The notes under the pieces: model-generated
The model's database searches: none
What the model was told of the DNA's origin: nothing
The model's input: the letters and a program-made list of their open reading frames with translations, nothing else
Translations under genes and position numbers: made by a program
Part shown: positions 1 to 8,738 of the stretch, piece after piece
Position numbering within the stretch: position 1 is the stretch's first letter
How the letters are laid out: each line of letters begins with the position of its first letter
NCBI RefSeq assembly: GCF_000308875.1
Contig: NZ_BAGL01000052.1
Coordinates: 186,001-250,000, forward strand
Direction of reading: 5' to 3'
Length of the DNA: 64,000 nt
Source of the DNA: Nocardia transvalensis NBRC 15921
GTDB taxonomy: Bacteria > Actinomycetota > Actinomycetes > Mycobacteriales > Mycobacteriaceae

Positions 1-1786
1 CCGCCGAGACGCGACCGGCCCACTTGTCCTCCGTGAGCACCAGCGGACGCGGATCCCCCGGCGACGCATCGGGTTCCAGGATCACCGCCAGGCCCTGGCG
101 ACGCCCGGAAGGGATGGCGACCACATCGCCGCGGCGCAGCGAGGTCAGCGACGCGACCGCCGCGCCCCGGCGGTCGGCCCGGCCCTGACGCTCCAGATCC
201 TTCTCCCGCTGCTTCACCCGCTCGCGCAGCGTCAGGTATTCGAGAAAGCTCTCGTCGCCGATCTGCGAGCGCAGCTTGCGCAACTGGCCCTCGTTGCGTT
301 CGATGCCCCGCACCAGCCCCACCACCGACCGGTCGGCCTGGAACTGCGCGAACGACCGCTCCAGCAGCGACCGGGACTCGGCCGAGCCCATCCGGTCGAT
401 CAGGTTGATCGACATGTTGTAGCCGGGCCGGAACGAGCTGCGCAGCGGGTAGGTGCGGGTGGAGGCCAGGCCCGCCACCGCGCTGGTGTCGACGTCCGGA
501 TGCCACACCACCACCGCGTGACCCTCGATATCGATACCGCGCCGCCCCGCCCGGCCGGTGAGCTGCGTGTACTCGCCCGGGGTGAGTTCGGCGTGCGTCT
601 CGCCGTTGAATTTGACCAGCCGCTCCAGCACCACCGTGCGGGCGGGCATGTTGATGCCCAGAGCCAGTGTCTCCGTGGCGAAGACGGCCCGCACCAGGCC
701 GCGCACGAACAACTCCTCCACGGTGTGGCGGAAGGCGGGCAGCATGCCGGCGTGGTGGGCCGCCAGGCCGCGGTGCAGCGCCTCGCGCCACTCCCAGTAG
801 CCGAGCACCTCGAGATCGGCGCGCGGCAGATCGCCGGTGTGCTTCTCGACGATCTCGTCGATCACCTCGTGGTCGTCCTCGCGGCTCAGGTCCAGCCGCG
901 ACCGCACGCATTGGGCCAGCGCGCCGTCGCAGCCCGCCCGGCTGAAGATGAAGGTGATCGCCGGGAGCAGGCCCTCGTGATCGAGGACCGCGAGCATCTC
1001 CGGGCGCGGCAGCGGCCGGTAGAACCGCCTGCCCCCGCCGCGGCCGCGCGGGCCGCCCCAGCTCTCCATCCGGTCGGCCTGCTCGCGGTGCTTGATGTAG
1101 CGCACCAGATCCTCGTCCACGAGGACCTTCTGATCGCTGGACTCCTGGTCGAACAGGTCGAACATCCGCCGCCCGACCAGGACGTGCTGCCACAGCGGCA
1201 CCGGCCGGGTCTCGTCGACGACGACGGCCGTATCGCCGCGCACGGTCTCCATCCAGGCGCCGAACTCCTCGGCGTTGCTCACCGTCGCCGACAGGCTGAC
1301 CAGCCGCACGTCCGGCGGGAGGTGCAGGATGACCTCCTCCCACACCGCGCCGCGGAACCGGTCGGCCAGGTAGTGCACCTCGTCCATGACGACGTACGAA
1401 AGACCTTGCAGCGCATCCGAACTCGCGTACAGCATATTGCGCAGCACCTCGGTCGTCATGACCACGACCGGGGCGGTCGGATTCAGCGACTGGTCGCCGG
1501 TGAGCAACCCCACCGCATCGCGGCCGTAGCGCTCGACGAGGTCGGCGTACTTCTGGTTGGACAGCGCCTTGATCGGCGTGGTGTAGAAGCATTTGCCGCC
1601 CGCGGCGCGCGCGAGATGCACCGCGAACTCGCCGACCACGGTCTTACCCGCACCGGTCGGCGCGCAGACGAGCACGCTGTGCCCGCCCTGGAGCGCGGCA
1701 CAGGACTCCTGCTGGAAGGGATCGAGGGAGAACTCGAGCTCCGCGGCGAATGCCGCGAGTTCGCCAGTCAGCGACCGAAGTGTCAC
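1..1786 (-). CDS. helY: HelY-type DEVH superfamily II RNA helicase (N-terminal 595 residues; cut by left edge)
   Basis: The gene reads leftward from a GTG at 1786 and is still open at base 1, so about two thirds of a roughly 900-residue protein is present. Visible motifs are Walker A APTGAGKT (residues 43-49), DEVH (135-138), SAT, and motif VI TGRAGRRG, in the order of Ski2/Mtr4-like helicases. These unwind RNA using ATP; the cellular role of HelY is not well defined. The start lies 2 bp after the tatC stop, so the genes are probably co-transcribed. helY next to tatC is conserved in mycobacteria, which supports the name. The C-terminal domain lies outside the window. Confidence 0.93.
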   Translation of the reverse strand, partial: MTLRSLTGELAAFAAELEFSLDPFQQESCAALQGGHSVLVCAPTGAGKTVVGEFAVHLARAAGGKCFYTTPIKALSNQKYADLVERYGRDAVGLLTGDQSLNPTAPVVVMTTEVLRNMLYASSDALQGLSYVVMDEVHYLADRFRGAVWEEVILHLPPDVRLVSLSATVSNAEEFGAWMETVRGDTAVVVDETRPVPLWQHVLVGRRMFDLFDQESSDQKVLVDEDLVRYIKHREQADRMESWGGPRGRGGGRRFYRPLPRPEMLAVLDHEGLLPAITFIFSRAGCDGALAQCVRSRLDLSREDDHEVIDEIVEKHTGDLPRADLEVLGYWEWREALHRGLAAHHAGMLPAFRHTVEELFVRGLVRAVFATETLALGINMPARTVVLERLVKFNGETHAELTPGEYTQLTGRAGRRGIDIEGHAVVVWHPDVDTSAVAGLASTRTYPLRSSFRPGYNMSINLIDRMGSAESRSLLERSFAQFQADRSVVGLVRGIERNEGQLRKLRSQIGDESFLEYLTLRERVKQREKDLERQGRADRRGAAVASLTSLRRGDVVAIPSGRRQGLAVILEPDASPGDPRPLVLTEDKWAGRVSA

Positions 1787-1788
1787 CG

Positions 1789-2775
1789 TCAGAGGGTATC
1801 GGAGTAGTCCGACACCGGGCGCGGTGATTTCTCCGGCGGTGTCCCGACCGGATCGGCCGACGCCACCGGATCGGGCCGGTCCACGGGAGTCGCGGCCTCG
1901 ACGTCGTCCGGCCGGTCGTCCAGCGGGGACGCCTGGTCGTCGGAGAGCTTGCTCCAGTCCTCGCGCCGGGCGCGCCGCCGGTCGTTCACCCGCGCGACCT
2001 GCACCGCGATCTCGAACAGCAGCGTCAGCGCGCAGGCCAGCGCCAGCATCGAGAAGGGGTCCTGCGGGGTGACGATCGCGGCGAAGACGAACAGGCCGAA
2101 GATCAGGCCGCGCCGCCACTTCTTCAGCTTCTCGTAGCTGAGCACGCCGATCATATTGAGGCCGATGATCAGCAGCGGCGTCTCGAAACTGACGCCGAAG
2201 ATGATCAGCAGCTTGATGATGAAGCTGAAGTACTGCGAACCGCTCAGCGCGGTGATCTGCACATTGCTGCCGATGCCCATGAGGAAGCTCAGCGCGTGGG
2301 CCACCACCCAGTAGGCCAGCACCGCGCCCGCCACGAACAGCGTCGCGCCCGCGCCCACGAAGGCCAGCGCGTACTTGCGCTCCTTCGCGTACAGGCCGGG
2401 CGTGATGAACGCCCACAGCTGATACAGCCACACCGGGCAGGCCATGACCACGCCGGCGGTCAAGCCGACCTGGAACCGCAGCATGAACTGCTCGAACGGC
2501 GCGGTCGCCAGCAGGCGGCAGGCCCCGTCGGGGCTCAGCGCCGCGCGATGCGAGGCGGGCAGCTCACAGTACGGGCCACGCAGGATGTCACCCAGGCTCT
2601 CGACGCCCAGGAACCCGTACTGGTACCACAGGAATCCCAGCACCGTGGTGACGGCGACGGCCGCCAGCGACTTCAGCAGCCGCGAGCGCAGCTCGTGCAG
2701 GTGCTCGACCAACGACATGGTGCCGTCGGGATTCGTCCTGCGCCGACTCTGCCTGGGGTCGAACGGTATGCGCAT
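1789..2775 (-). CDS. tatC: Sec-independent protein translocase TatC
   Basis: TatC is the membrane receptor that binds twin-arginine signal peptides and, with TatA, exports folded proteins. The 328-residue protein starts with a basic cytoplasmic stretch followed by the family signature SLVEHLHELRSRLLKS and six hydrophobic segments. The acidic, Pro-rich C-terminal tail (about residues 265-328) is a longer extension of the kind seen in actinobacteria. It sits between tatA upstream (90 bp gap) and helY downstream (2 bp gap), as in mycobacteria. Confidence 0.96.
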   Translation of the reverse strand: MRIPFDPRQSRRRTNPDGTMSLVEHLHELRSRLLKSLAAVAVTTVLGFLWYQYGFLGVESLGDILRGPYCELPASHRAALSPDGACRLLATAPFEQFMLRFQVGLTAGVVMACPVWLYQLWAFITPGLYAKERKYALAFVGAGATLFVAGAVLAYWVVAHALSFLMGIGSNVQITALSGSQYFSFIIKLLIIFGVSFETPLLIIGLNMIGVLSYEKLKKWRRGLIFGLFVFAAIVTPQDPFSMLALACALTLLFEIAVQVARVNDRRRARREDWSKLSDDQASPLDDRPDDVEAATPVDRPDPVASADPVGTPPEKSPRPVSDYSDTL

Positions 2776-2864
2776 GGATGTGGCTGCCTCGCTGGTCGCC
2801 TGTCACCGGATCCGGACACAACGCGACCCGGGATGATCGTCTCATCCCGGGATTCGCGAATCGG

Positions 2865-3119
2865 TTACGCCTTGTGCGTCTCCGGATTCGACTGGGGGGC
2901 CGGAGCCGACGGCTGGGCCGGGGGCAGCTCCTGCGTGGGCGCCTTGGCGGGCTGCTCCGTCTTCTGCGAGCTGTCGGATTGCATCTCGCTCATCTCGCTC
3001 TTGAAGATGCGCAGCGAACGCCCCACGCCCCGGGCCGCATCCGGCAGCCGCTTGGCGCCGAACAGGACCAGCACCAGCAATGCGATGATCAGCCAGTGCG
3101 TCGGGCTGAGTGAACCCAT
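2865..3119 (-). CDS. tatA: Sec-independent protein translocase TatA
   Basis: This is an 84-residue single-span protein with a hydrophobic N-terminal helix (HWLIIALLVLVLFGAKRLPD), the Phe-Gly hinge, an amphipathic helix and an acidic/Pro-rich tail. TatA oligomerises to form the Tat pore together with TatC. The FGAKRLPDAARGVGRSLRIFKSE signature is split here as FGAKRLPDAARG followed by VGRSLRIFKSE. No separate TatB gene is nearby. Upstream lies an unrelated ketopantoate-reductase-like gene rather than pafC, which directly precedes tatA in M. tuberculosis. Confidence 0.95.
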   Translation of the reverse strand: MGSLSPTHWLIIALLVLVLFGAKRLPDAARGVGRSLRIFKSEMSEMQSDSSQKTEQPAKAPTQELPPAQPSAPAPQSNPETHKA

Positions 3120-3191
3120 CGAAAACCTCCAAAGACTGTGGTATGTCGGTATGTCCGATGCTACCGGACCCCGCCGACGCGAACTCGCGCG

Positions 3192-4238
3192 TCAGCCGTC
3201 GTTCGCCGGATGCCGGGCGGTGTGCTCCCGCGCCGCCTGCAACTGTGCCAGCAGCTCGGGGCCCGACCAGGTCCGGGGGTCGCCCTCCTCGGCGGCCTCG
3301 ACGAGTTCGGCCAGCCGGGCGTTCACCGGCGTGGGCGCCGACACCATCGCCCCGAGGTTCACGATCTCGCCGCACAGCCACCGGATCTCGGTCCGGCGGC
3401 CGCGGGCCAGGTCGTCGGCCATCGAGGAGCGGGCCATCGGATCGACCGCCAGCACGCTGCCCGCGGCCCGGGTGAACAGGGCGTCCGGCACGGTCAGCAA
3501 CCGGGCCATCAGCGCGGGCGGCAGCACGGTCAGCCGGGCGGGGCGGATGCGGGCGCGCCGCATGACCGCCAGGGCCTCGGTCTGGGCCAGCGCGAGGCAG
3601 CGGCGGTAGTCGCGGTCGGCCAGTTCCTCGCGCAGCGGGCGGCCGGACAGGGCGTTGACCGCGTTGTTCAGGTTCAGCAGCAGTTTGGCCCACTGCACCG
3701 GCCGCAGGTCGGCGTGGCGGCCCAGTTCGAGGCCGCCGCGGCGGAACAGCGGCGCGAACCGCTCGAGCGCCGGATCGTCGGAGACGGCCAGCCCGCCCTC
3801 GGTGCCGCGGTGGAAGCGGCCGCCGTCGTGGTGCACGACATTGAACATCACCATTCCGGCCAGGACCGCGCACGACGGCAGCACCTCGCGGATCACGCTG
3901 TCGTTGCCGATCCCGTTCTGCAGGCTCAGCACCAGCGTGCCGGGGCGGATCCGGTCGGCGAGTTGCGCCGCCGCCTCGGCGGTCTGCGCGGACTTCACCG
4001 TCACCAGCACCAGATCGGCGGCGTCGACGTCGTCGGGCGCGGTGGCAGTGCGGAACGCCGACGGCGCGACCCGGTCGTCACCGCCGTCGAGGTCGGTCAG
4101 GCGCAGCCCGGACGCGCGGATCTCCTCGAGCAGGCGCGGGCGGCCGACGAAGGTGACATCCGCGCCGGCGGCGGCCAGTTTCCCGCCGACGAAGATCCCG
4201 ATGCTGCCGGCGCCCAGCACCGTCACGCGAAACGTCAA
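3192..4238 (-). CDS. 2-dehydropantoate 2-reductase family protein (PanE/ApbA-like)
   Basis: The 348-residue protein begins with a Rossmann nucleotide-binding motif (VTVLGAGSIGIFVGGKLA) and keeps the segment NGIGND, and a Lys in VQWAKLLLNLNNAVNAL at the expected catalytic position, followed by the C-terminal helical domain of ApbA/PanE enzymes. Members reduce ketopantoate with NADPH in pantothenate synthesis, but many paralogues act on other 2-keto acids, so the substrate is open. Its ATG overlaps the pafC stop by 4 bp (ATGA), which places it last in the pafBC transcript. Its position between pafC and tatA is not part of the mycobacterial order. Confidence 0.85.
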   Translation of the reverse strand: MTFRVTVLGAGSIGIFVGGKLAAAGADVTFVGRPRLLEEIRASGLRLTDLDGGDDRVAPSAFRTATAPDDVDAADLVLVTVKSAQTAEAAAQLADRIRPGTLVLSLQNGIGNDSVIREVLPSCAVLAGMVMFNVVHHDGGRFHRGTEGGLAVSDDPALERFAPLFRRGGLELGRHADLRPVQWAKLLLNLNNAVNALSGRPLREELADRDYRRCLALAQTEALAVMRRARIRPARLTVLPPALMARLLTVPDALFTRAAGSVLAVDPMARSSMADDLARGRRTEIRWLCGEIVNLGAMVSAPTPVNARLAELVEAAEEGDPRTWSGPELLAQLQAAREHTARHPANDG

Positions 4239-5247
4239 GCGGGACCGACCTCCTCGATCACGGTCTGTTCGTAACCCGCGCCGCCGGCCTCGGCGAGCGC
4301 GGCATAGGCGGACAGCGCGGCGCTCGACCGGTCCCGCACGGCCGTCACCAGATCGGCGGGGCCCAGCACCGTCACGCCCGAGCCGAAGCCCAGCAGCAGC
4401 CGCGCCATCCAGTCCAGGGTCGCGAAGCGCATGGTCGCCTCCACGCTACCGTCGGGATGCACCGCGACCCGGTGCATCGGGTACTGGTCCAGCACCCAGC
4501 CGTAGTCGGAGTGCACCAGCAGGCGCGCCAGCGGGATGGCGGGATCGTCGGAGAACAGGTCCAGCGCAGCGGACTCGTCGGTGGCGTGGCTGGGCGGGCG
4601 GGCCGGTTCGTCGAGCTGGGTGGCCTCCTCGATGCGGTCGAACCGGAACAGGCGCACCCCCTCGGCCTGCCGGCACCACGCCTGCAGGTAGGAGTTGTTG
4701 TCCACCAGCACGATTCGGATCGGGTCGACCACCCGCTCCGACACCACGTCGCGGCTGGCCGAGTAGTACACCAGCCGCAGCGCGCGGTTGCGGGCCAGGG
4801 CGGAGCGCACCGTCGTCACCGCCGGGGCCTCCACGGGGCCGCCGGTTCGGGCCCGGCCGCGCGGCCGGGATCACCCGCGATGGCAGATTCGATCTTGGCC
4901 ATGGCGGCGCGCGCGGCGGTCGGGTCGACCATGCCGGGCAGATCCGCGATCGAGCGCAGCGCCACCAGGACCGCGGTCGCCTCGGTGGAGGTCAGCCGCA
5001 GCGGGCGATCGATGCCCGCGGAGAAGGTGACCTCGATGCTCTCCTCGGAGAACGACAGGTCGATCAGATCGCCCGGGCCGTAGCCGGGCAGGCCGCACAT
5101 CCACAGCTGGTTCAGGTCGTTCATCAGCTGTTTGGTGGTGACGCCGAGTTCGGACGCCGCCTCCGCCGCGCTGATGCCGGGATTGGCGAGGAAGTACGGC
5201 ACCATGTTGAGCAATCTCGACAGCCGCGTCGAGAGCCGACCACTCAC
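4235..5247 (-). pseudogene. pafC: PafC, WYL-domain transcription factor subunit, interrupted by an apparent -1 frameshift
   Basis: PafC pairs with PafB to form the DNA-damage-responsive activator PafBC. The first part (GTG at 5247, reading LLNMVPYFLANPGISAAEAA and DLNQLWMCGLPGYGPGDLID) runs out of frame to a stop at 4816. The second part (LVYYSASRDVVSERVVDPIR through LLLGFGSGVTVLGPADLV) is in another frame from about 4834 to 4235. Adding one base to the C-run at 4835-4838 (GGGG on the plus strand) joins them into one 337-residue protein. The break is in the poorly conserved linker before the WYL domain. The GTG overlaps the pafB stop and the end overlaps the next gene, so operon spacing is intact. 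An assembly error in a homopolymer is the simplest reading; real disruption or recoding are alternatives. Confidence 0.85.
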
Positions 5248-6242
5248 GAAGCCCCCACTTCCGTCCGCTCCAGCACCGACCGCAGCCGGGCGATCACGTC
5301 CTCCCGCAGCTCGGCCGGGGCCAGCACCAGCGCGTCCGGGCCCAGCCCGGCGATCAGGCGCGCCAGCCAGTCCCGCGACCGCACCGGCACCTCGATGATC
5401 TCGCCCGGACGGCCGCCGACCTCGCGTTCCTCCACCGCCGCGCCGAGCCGGCGCACGTCCTGGCCGCGGCCCTCGGCCACCCATACCGTCGCCGTGCCGG
5501 TCACCGCCGCGGCGCCCGTCACCCGCGCGACGATCGCGCGCAGATCGATGCCGTCCGGTTTGTGCACGGCGTTCTCGGGGCCGTAGGCGGTGACGTCGTC
5601 GCCGATGCGGGACAGGCGGAAGGTGCGAGTCGCGTCGCGGTCGCGATCGTGCCCGACCAGGTACCAGCGCCCGTGGTGGGTCACCACGCCCCACGGCTCC
5701 ACATTCCGCATCAGATACGGGGCGTTGTGCGACATGCGGTGCTCGAACCGGACGGCCCGGCCCGCGTCGACCGCCGCGAGCAGCCGGCCCAGGGCTGCCT
5801 CCGATCCGCGGGTGCGGGCGGGGATCGCGGGGACCGTGGACAGCGCGGCATCGGATTCGACGTGAATGCCCGCCGCGCGCAGCTTGAGCAGCGCGCCCTC
5901 CGCGGCGGTCGCGAGTTCGGGTGACTCCCACAGCTGCACGGCCACCGCCACCGCGGCGGCCTCCTCGCTGGTCAGGTCGATATCGGGGAGTTCGTAGGCG
6001 TCGCGATTGATCCGGTAGCCCTCCTGCGAGGAATAGCGGCCGACCGGTCCGACCTCCAGCGGGATGCCGAGATCGCGCAACTCGTTCTTGTCGCGCTCGA
6101 ACATGCGGCTGAACGCCTCGTCACTGGCGGAGTCCTCGTATCCGGCCACACTGTCGCGGATCCGCTCCGCGGTCAGGAACTGCCGGGTCGACAACAGCGC
6201 GATGACCAGATTCATCAGCCGCTCGACCTTGGATATCGCCAC
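5244..6242 (-). CDS. pafB: PafB, WYL-domain transcriptional regulator
   Basis: The 332-residue protein has an N-terminal winged HTH (KVERLMNLVIALLSTRQFLTAERIRDSV), a middle segment with the ERDKNELRDLGIPLEVG signature, and a C-terminal WYL domain (HGRWYLVGHDRDRDATRTFRLSRI, quoted as HGRWYLVGHDRD then RTFRLSRI). In mycobacteria PafB and PafC act together as a transcriptional activator of the LexA/RecA-independent DNA damage response. The gene overlaps pafC by 4 bp (GTGA), so the two are translationally coupled. It lies 144 bp downstream of pafA, the gap holding a duplicated piece of pafA. Confidence 0.95.
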   Translation of the reverse strand: MAISKVERLMNLVIALLSTRQFLTAERIRDSVAGYEDSASDEAFSRMFERDKNELRDLGIPLEVGPVGRYSSQEGYRINRDAYELPDIDLTSEEAAAVAVAVQLWESPELATAAEGALLKLRAAGIHVESDAALSTVPAIPARTRGSEAALGRLLAAVDAGRAVRFEHRMSHNAPYLMRNVEPWGVVTHHGRWYLVGHDRDRDATRTFRLSRIGDDVTAYGPENAVHKPDGIDLRAIVARVTGAAAVTGTATVWVAEGRGQDVRRLGAAVEEREVGGRPGEIIEVPVRSRDWLARLIAGLGPDALVLAPAELREDVIARLRSVLERTEVGAS

Positions 6243-6300
6243 GCGGTAAAGAGTAATGCGGAACCCCGCATCCGTCCGCAGGGGTGCCGAGTTTCGCCTA

Positions 6301-6379
6301 CATCGACGCGATCAGCCGATCCACTCGCTCGTCGACCGAGCGGCATCGAACACCGCTTGCAGAGGGCCGTGCGCTGGGC
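6301..6379. repeat. Degenerate duplicate of the pafA 3' end
   Basis: Bases 6301-6379 copy the last coding bases of pafA (6390-6464). On the minus strand this copy still encodes RSVDERVDRLIASM and a stop. The first 40 bases differ from the gene mainly at synonymous positions. A 4-nt indel then shifts the frame, and similarity resumes through the sequence CCGTGCGCTGGGC. The offset is 89 bp near the stop codon and 85 bp at the far end. It looks like the relic of a second pafA allele or an old tandem duplication. Confidence 0.85.
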
Positions 6380-6386
6380 AGACCAC

Positions 6387-7745
6387 TCACATGGAGGCGA
6401 TCAGCCGGTCCACTCGCTCGTCGACGGAGCGGAACGGATCCTTGCAGAGGACCGTGCGCTGGGCCTGGTCGTTGAGCTTGAGGTGGACCCAGTCGACGGT
6501 GAAGTCGCGGCCGGCCTCCTGGGCGGCGGTGATGAAATCGCCGCGCAGTTTGGCGCGGGTGGTCTGCGGGGGCGTGGTGACCGCGGCGTCGACCAGCTCG
6601 TCCTCGGTGATCCGCTTGGCCAGGCCCTTGCGCTGCAGCAGGTCGAAGACGCCGCGGCCGCGCTTGATGTCGTGATAGGCCAGGTCCAGCTGGGCGATCT
6701 TGGGATCGGACAGGTCCATGCCGTAACGGTCCTGGTAGCGCTGGAACAGCTTGCGCTTGATCACCCAGTCGATCTCGGTGTCGACCTTGGCGAAGTCCTG
6801 CGCCTCGACCGCGTCGAGTGTGCGGCCCCACAGGTCGACCACGGCGTCCACCTGCGGATCGCGGTCGCGGTTGCGCAGGTGCTCGACCGCGCGGGCGTAG
6901 TACTCGCGCTGGATGTCCAGGGCGCTGGCCTGCCGGCCGCCCGCCAGCCGGACCGGACGGCGGCCGGTCAGGTCGTGGCTCACCTCGCGGATCGCGCGGA
7001 TCGGGTTGTCCAGGGCGAAGTCGCGGAACGAGACGCCGGCCTCGATCATCTCCAGCACCAGGGCGGCCGTGCCGACCTTCAGCATGGTGGTGGTCTCGGC
7101 CATATTCGAATCGCCGACGATGACGTGCAGGCGCCGGTACTTCTCGGCGTCGGCGTGCGGCTCGTCGCGAGTGTTGATTATCGGGCGCGAGCGGGTGGTC
7201 GCCGAGGAGACGCCCTCCCAGATGTGCTCGGCGCGCTGCGACAGGCAGAACGTGGCCGCCTTCGGGGTCTGCAGTACCTTGCCCGCGCCGCAGATCAGCT
7301 GCCTGGTCACCAGGAACGGCAGCAGCACGTCGGAGATGCGGGAGAATTCGCCGGCGCGCACGACCAGGAAGTTCTCGTGGCAGCCGTAGGAGTTGCCGGC
7401 CGAGTCGGTGTTGTTCTTGAACAGGTAGATGTCGCCGCCGATGCCCTCCTCCGCCAGGCGCTGCTCGGCGTCGATCAGCAGCTCCTCGAGCACGCGCTCC
7501 CCCGCGCGGTCGTGGGTCACCAGCTGCACCAGGCTGTCGCACTCGGCCGTGGCGTACTCCGGGTGGGAGCCGACATCGAGGTAGAGCCGGGCACCGTTGC
7601 GGAGAAATACGTTCGAGCTCCGCCCCCAGGAAACCACCCGGCGGAACAGGTACCGGGCCACCTCGTCAGGGCTCAACCGGCGGTGGCCGTGGAACGTGCA
7701 CGTCACCCCGAACTCGGTCTCGATCCCCATGATTCGTCGCTGCAC
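6387..7745 (-). CDS. pafA: Pup--protein ligase PafA
   Basis: PafA attaches the C-terminal glutamate of Pup to substrate lysines using ATP, marking proteins for the proteasome. The 452 residues match the family's full length and include the Mg/ATP-binding IETEFG (Glu9) and LYLDVGSHPEYAT with the catalytic Asp57. The end DERVDRLIASM is the normal C-terminus. I chose the GTG at 7745 (reading VQRRIMGIETEFG) instead of an ORF extension 45 residues longer, because the family starts at this motif. The prcBA operon upstream is separated by a strong hairpin (7869-7905), so pafA probably has its own promoter in 7746-7868. Confidence 0.97.
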   Translation of the reverse strand: MQRRIMGIETEFGVTCTFHGHRRLSPDEVARYLFRRVVSWGRSSNVFLRNGARLYLDVGSHPEYATAECDSLVQLVTHDRAGERVLEELLIDAEQRLAEEGIGGDIYLFKNNTDSAGNSYGCHENFLVVRAGEFSRISDVLLPFLVTRQLICGAGKVLQTPKAATFCLSQRAEHIWEGVSSATTRSRPIINTRDEPHADAEKYRRLHVIVGDSNMAETTTMLKVGTAALVLEMIEAGVSFRDFALDNPIRAIREVSHDLTGRRPVRLAGGRQASALDIQREYYARAVEHLRNRDRDPQVDAVVDLWGRTLDAVEAQDFAKVDTEIDWVIKRKLFQRYQDRYGMDLSDPKIAQLDLAYHDIKRGRGVFDLLQRKGLAKRITEDELVDAAVTTPPQTTRAKLRGDFITAAQEAGRDFTVDWVHLKLNDQAQRTVLCKDPFRSVDERVDRLIASM

Positions 7746-7868
7746 ACCATCGACATTACAGCCATGCCCTGTCCGAAATGGGCTGTGCGAACAAGCCGAT
7801 GCATACGGGTTCACAACGATTTCACGGTCGACGCAACCCGCACAGCCTGCGAACTCGGCAAACGGCAA

Positions 7869-7905
7869 GGCCCCTTGCACTCGGTGGCATCGAGTGCAAG
7901 GGGCC
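7869..7905 (-). terminator. Stem-loop terminator between prcA and pafA
   Basis: A perfect 15-bp inverted repeat (7869-7883 with 7891-7905, arms GGCCCCTTGCACTCG) encloses a 7-nt loop. It lies 32 bp after the prcA stop and upstream of pafA on the same strand. No clear T-tract follows, as is common in high-GC actinobacteria. It probably ends the pup-prcB-prcA transcript. Confidence 0.8.
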
Positions 7906-7937
7906 CATTCGTCGATCGGAAGCCCGCCGGAACGCGG

Positions 7938-8738
7938 TCAGGGGCCGGAAGGATCGCCCGCAGAAGGCGTTTCGGGCTTCGAGTCCTCCCCGTCCTTCTT
8001 CGCCGCGGCCTTGGTGCCCGCGGCGCCCTTGTCGTCGGCGAGCAGGGTCTGTAGCTGCGGGCCGGCGATGCGGCGGAACGACCGCCGCGGCCGCGCCTGC
8101 TCCAGGGTCGCCACCTCGAGCGTGCCGACGCCGAGGACCCGCTTGTCCTTGTCACCCTCGGGGGTGCCCTTCTGCAGCACCTCCAGCGCGAGCTTGACCG
8201 CCGCGCCGAGTTCCAGGCCGGGCTCGTAGGTCTCCTTGAGCGCGGCGACGATCGGCTCGGTATTGCCGCCCATCACCACGTAGTCGCGCTCGTCCACTAT
8301 CGAGCCGTCGAAGTTGATCCGGTACAGGACGCTGTTGGCGGCCTGCTCCGGGTAGCCCACCTCGCCGATGCAGATCTCCACCTCGTAGGGCTTGAGCTGA
8401 TCGGTGAAGATGCTGCCCAGCGCCGAGGCGTACATATTCGCCAGCGCCCGGCCCGTCACATCGCGCCGGTCGTACTGGTAGCCGCGGAGGTCGGCCTGCA
8501 AGATGCCGCCGCGGCGCAGGCTCTCGAACTCGTTGTACTTGCCGACCGCGGCGAACCCCGCGCGGTCGTAGAGCTCACTCACCTTGTGCAGCGTCGCCGA
8601 GGGGTTCTCGGCGACGAACAGCACACCCTTGTCGTACACCATCACCACGACACTGCGGCCCCGTGCGATGCCCTTGCGCGCAAGTTCGGTCTTGTCGCGC
8701 ATGATCTGTTCGGCCGACGCGTAGTACGGCAGTGTCAT
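7938..8738 (-). CDS. prcA: 20S proteasome alpha subunit PrcA
   Basis: PrcA forms the outer rings of the 20S core and gates substrate entry; its surface receives the C-terminus of the Mpa ATPase. The 266-residue protein carries the alpha-subunit N-terminal gate helix (YYASAEQIMRDKTELARKGI) and the NTN-hydrolase fold without a catalytic Thr. The C-terminal 40 residues are a charged, low-complexity tail (KKDGEDSKPETPSAGDPSGP). The ATG overlaps the prcB stop by 4 bp, matching the 1:1 need for both subunits. Confidence 0.97.
   Translation of the reverse strand: MTLPYYASAEQIMRDKTELARKGIARGRSVVVMVYDKGVLFVAENPSATLHKVSELYDRAGFAAVGKYNEFESLRRGGILQADLRGYQYDRRDVTGRALANMYASALGSIFTDQLKPYEVEICIGEVGYPEQAANSVLYRINFDGSIVDERDYVVMGGNTEPIVAALKETYEPGLELGAAVKLALEVLQKGTPEGDKDKRVLGVGTLEVATLEQARPRRSFRRIAGPQLQTLLADDKGAAGTKAAAKKDGEDSKPETPSAGDPSGP

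Noticed and set aside
500..1807. A 435-residue plus-strand open frame over helY
   Set aside because: It is antisense to clear helicase motifs and is made of His/Gln/Arg-rich shadow sequence typical of high-GC DNA.
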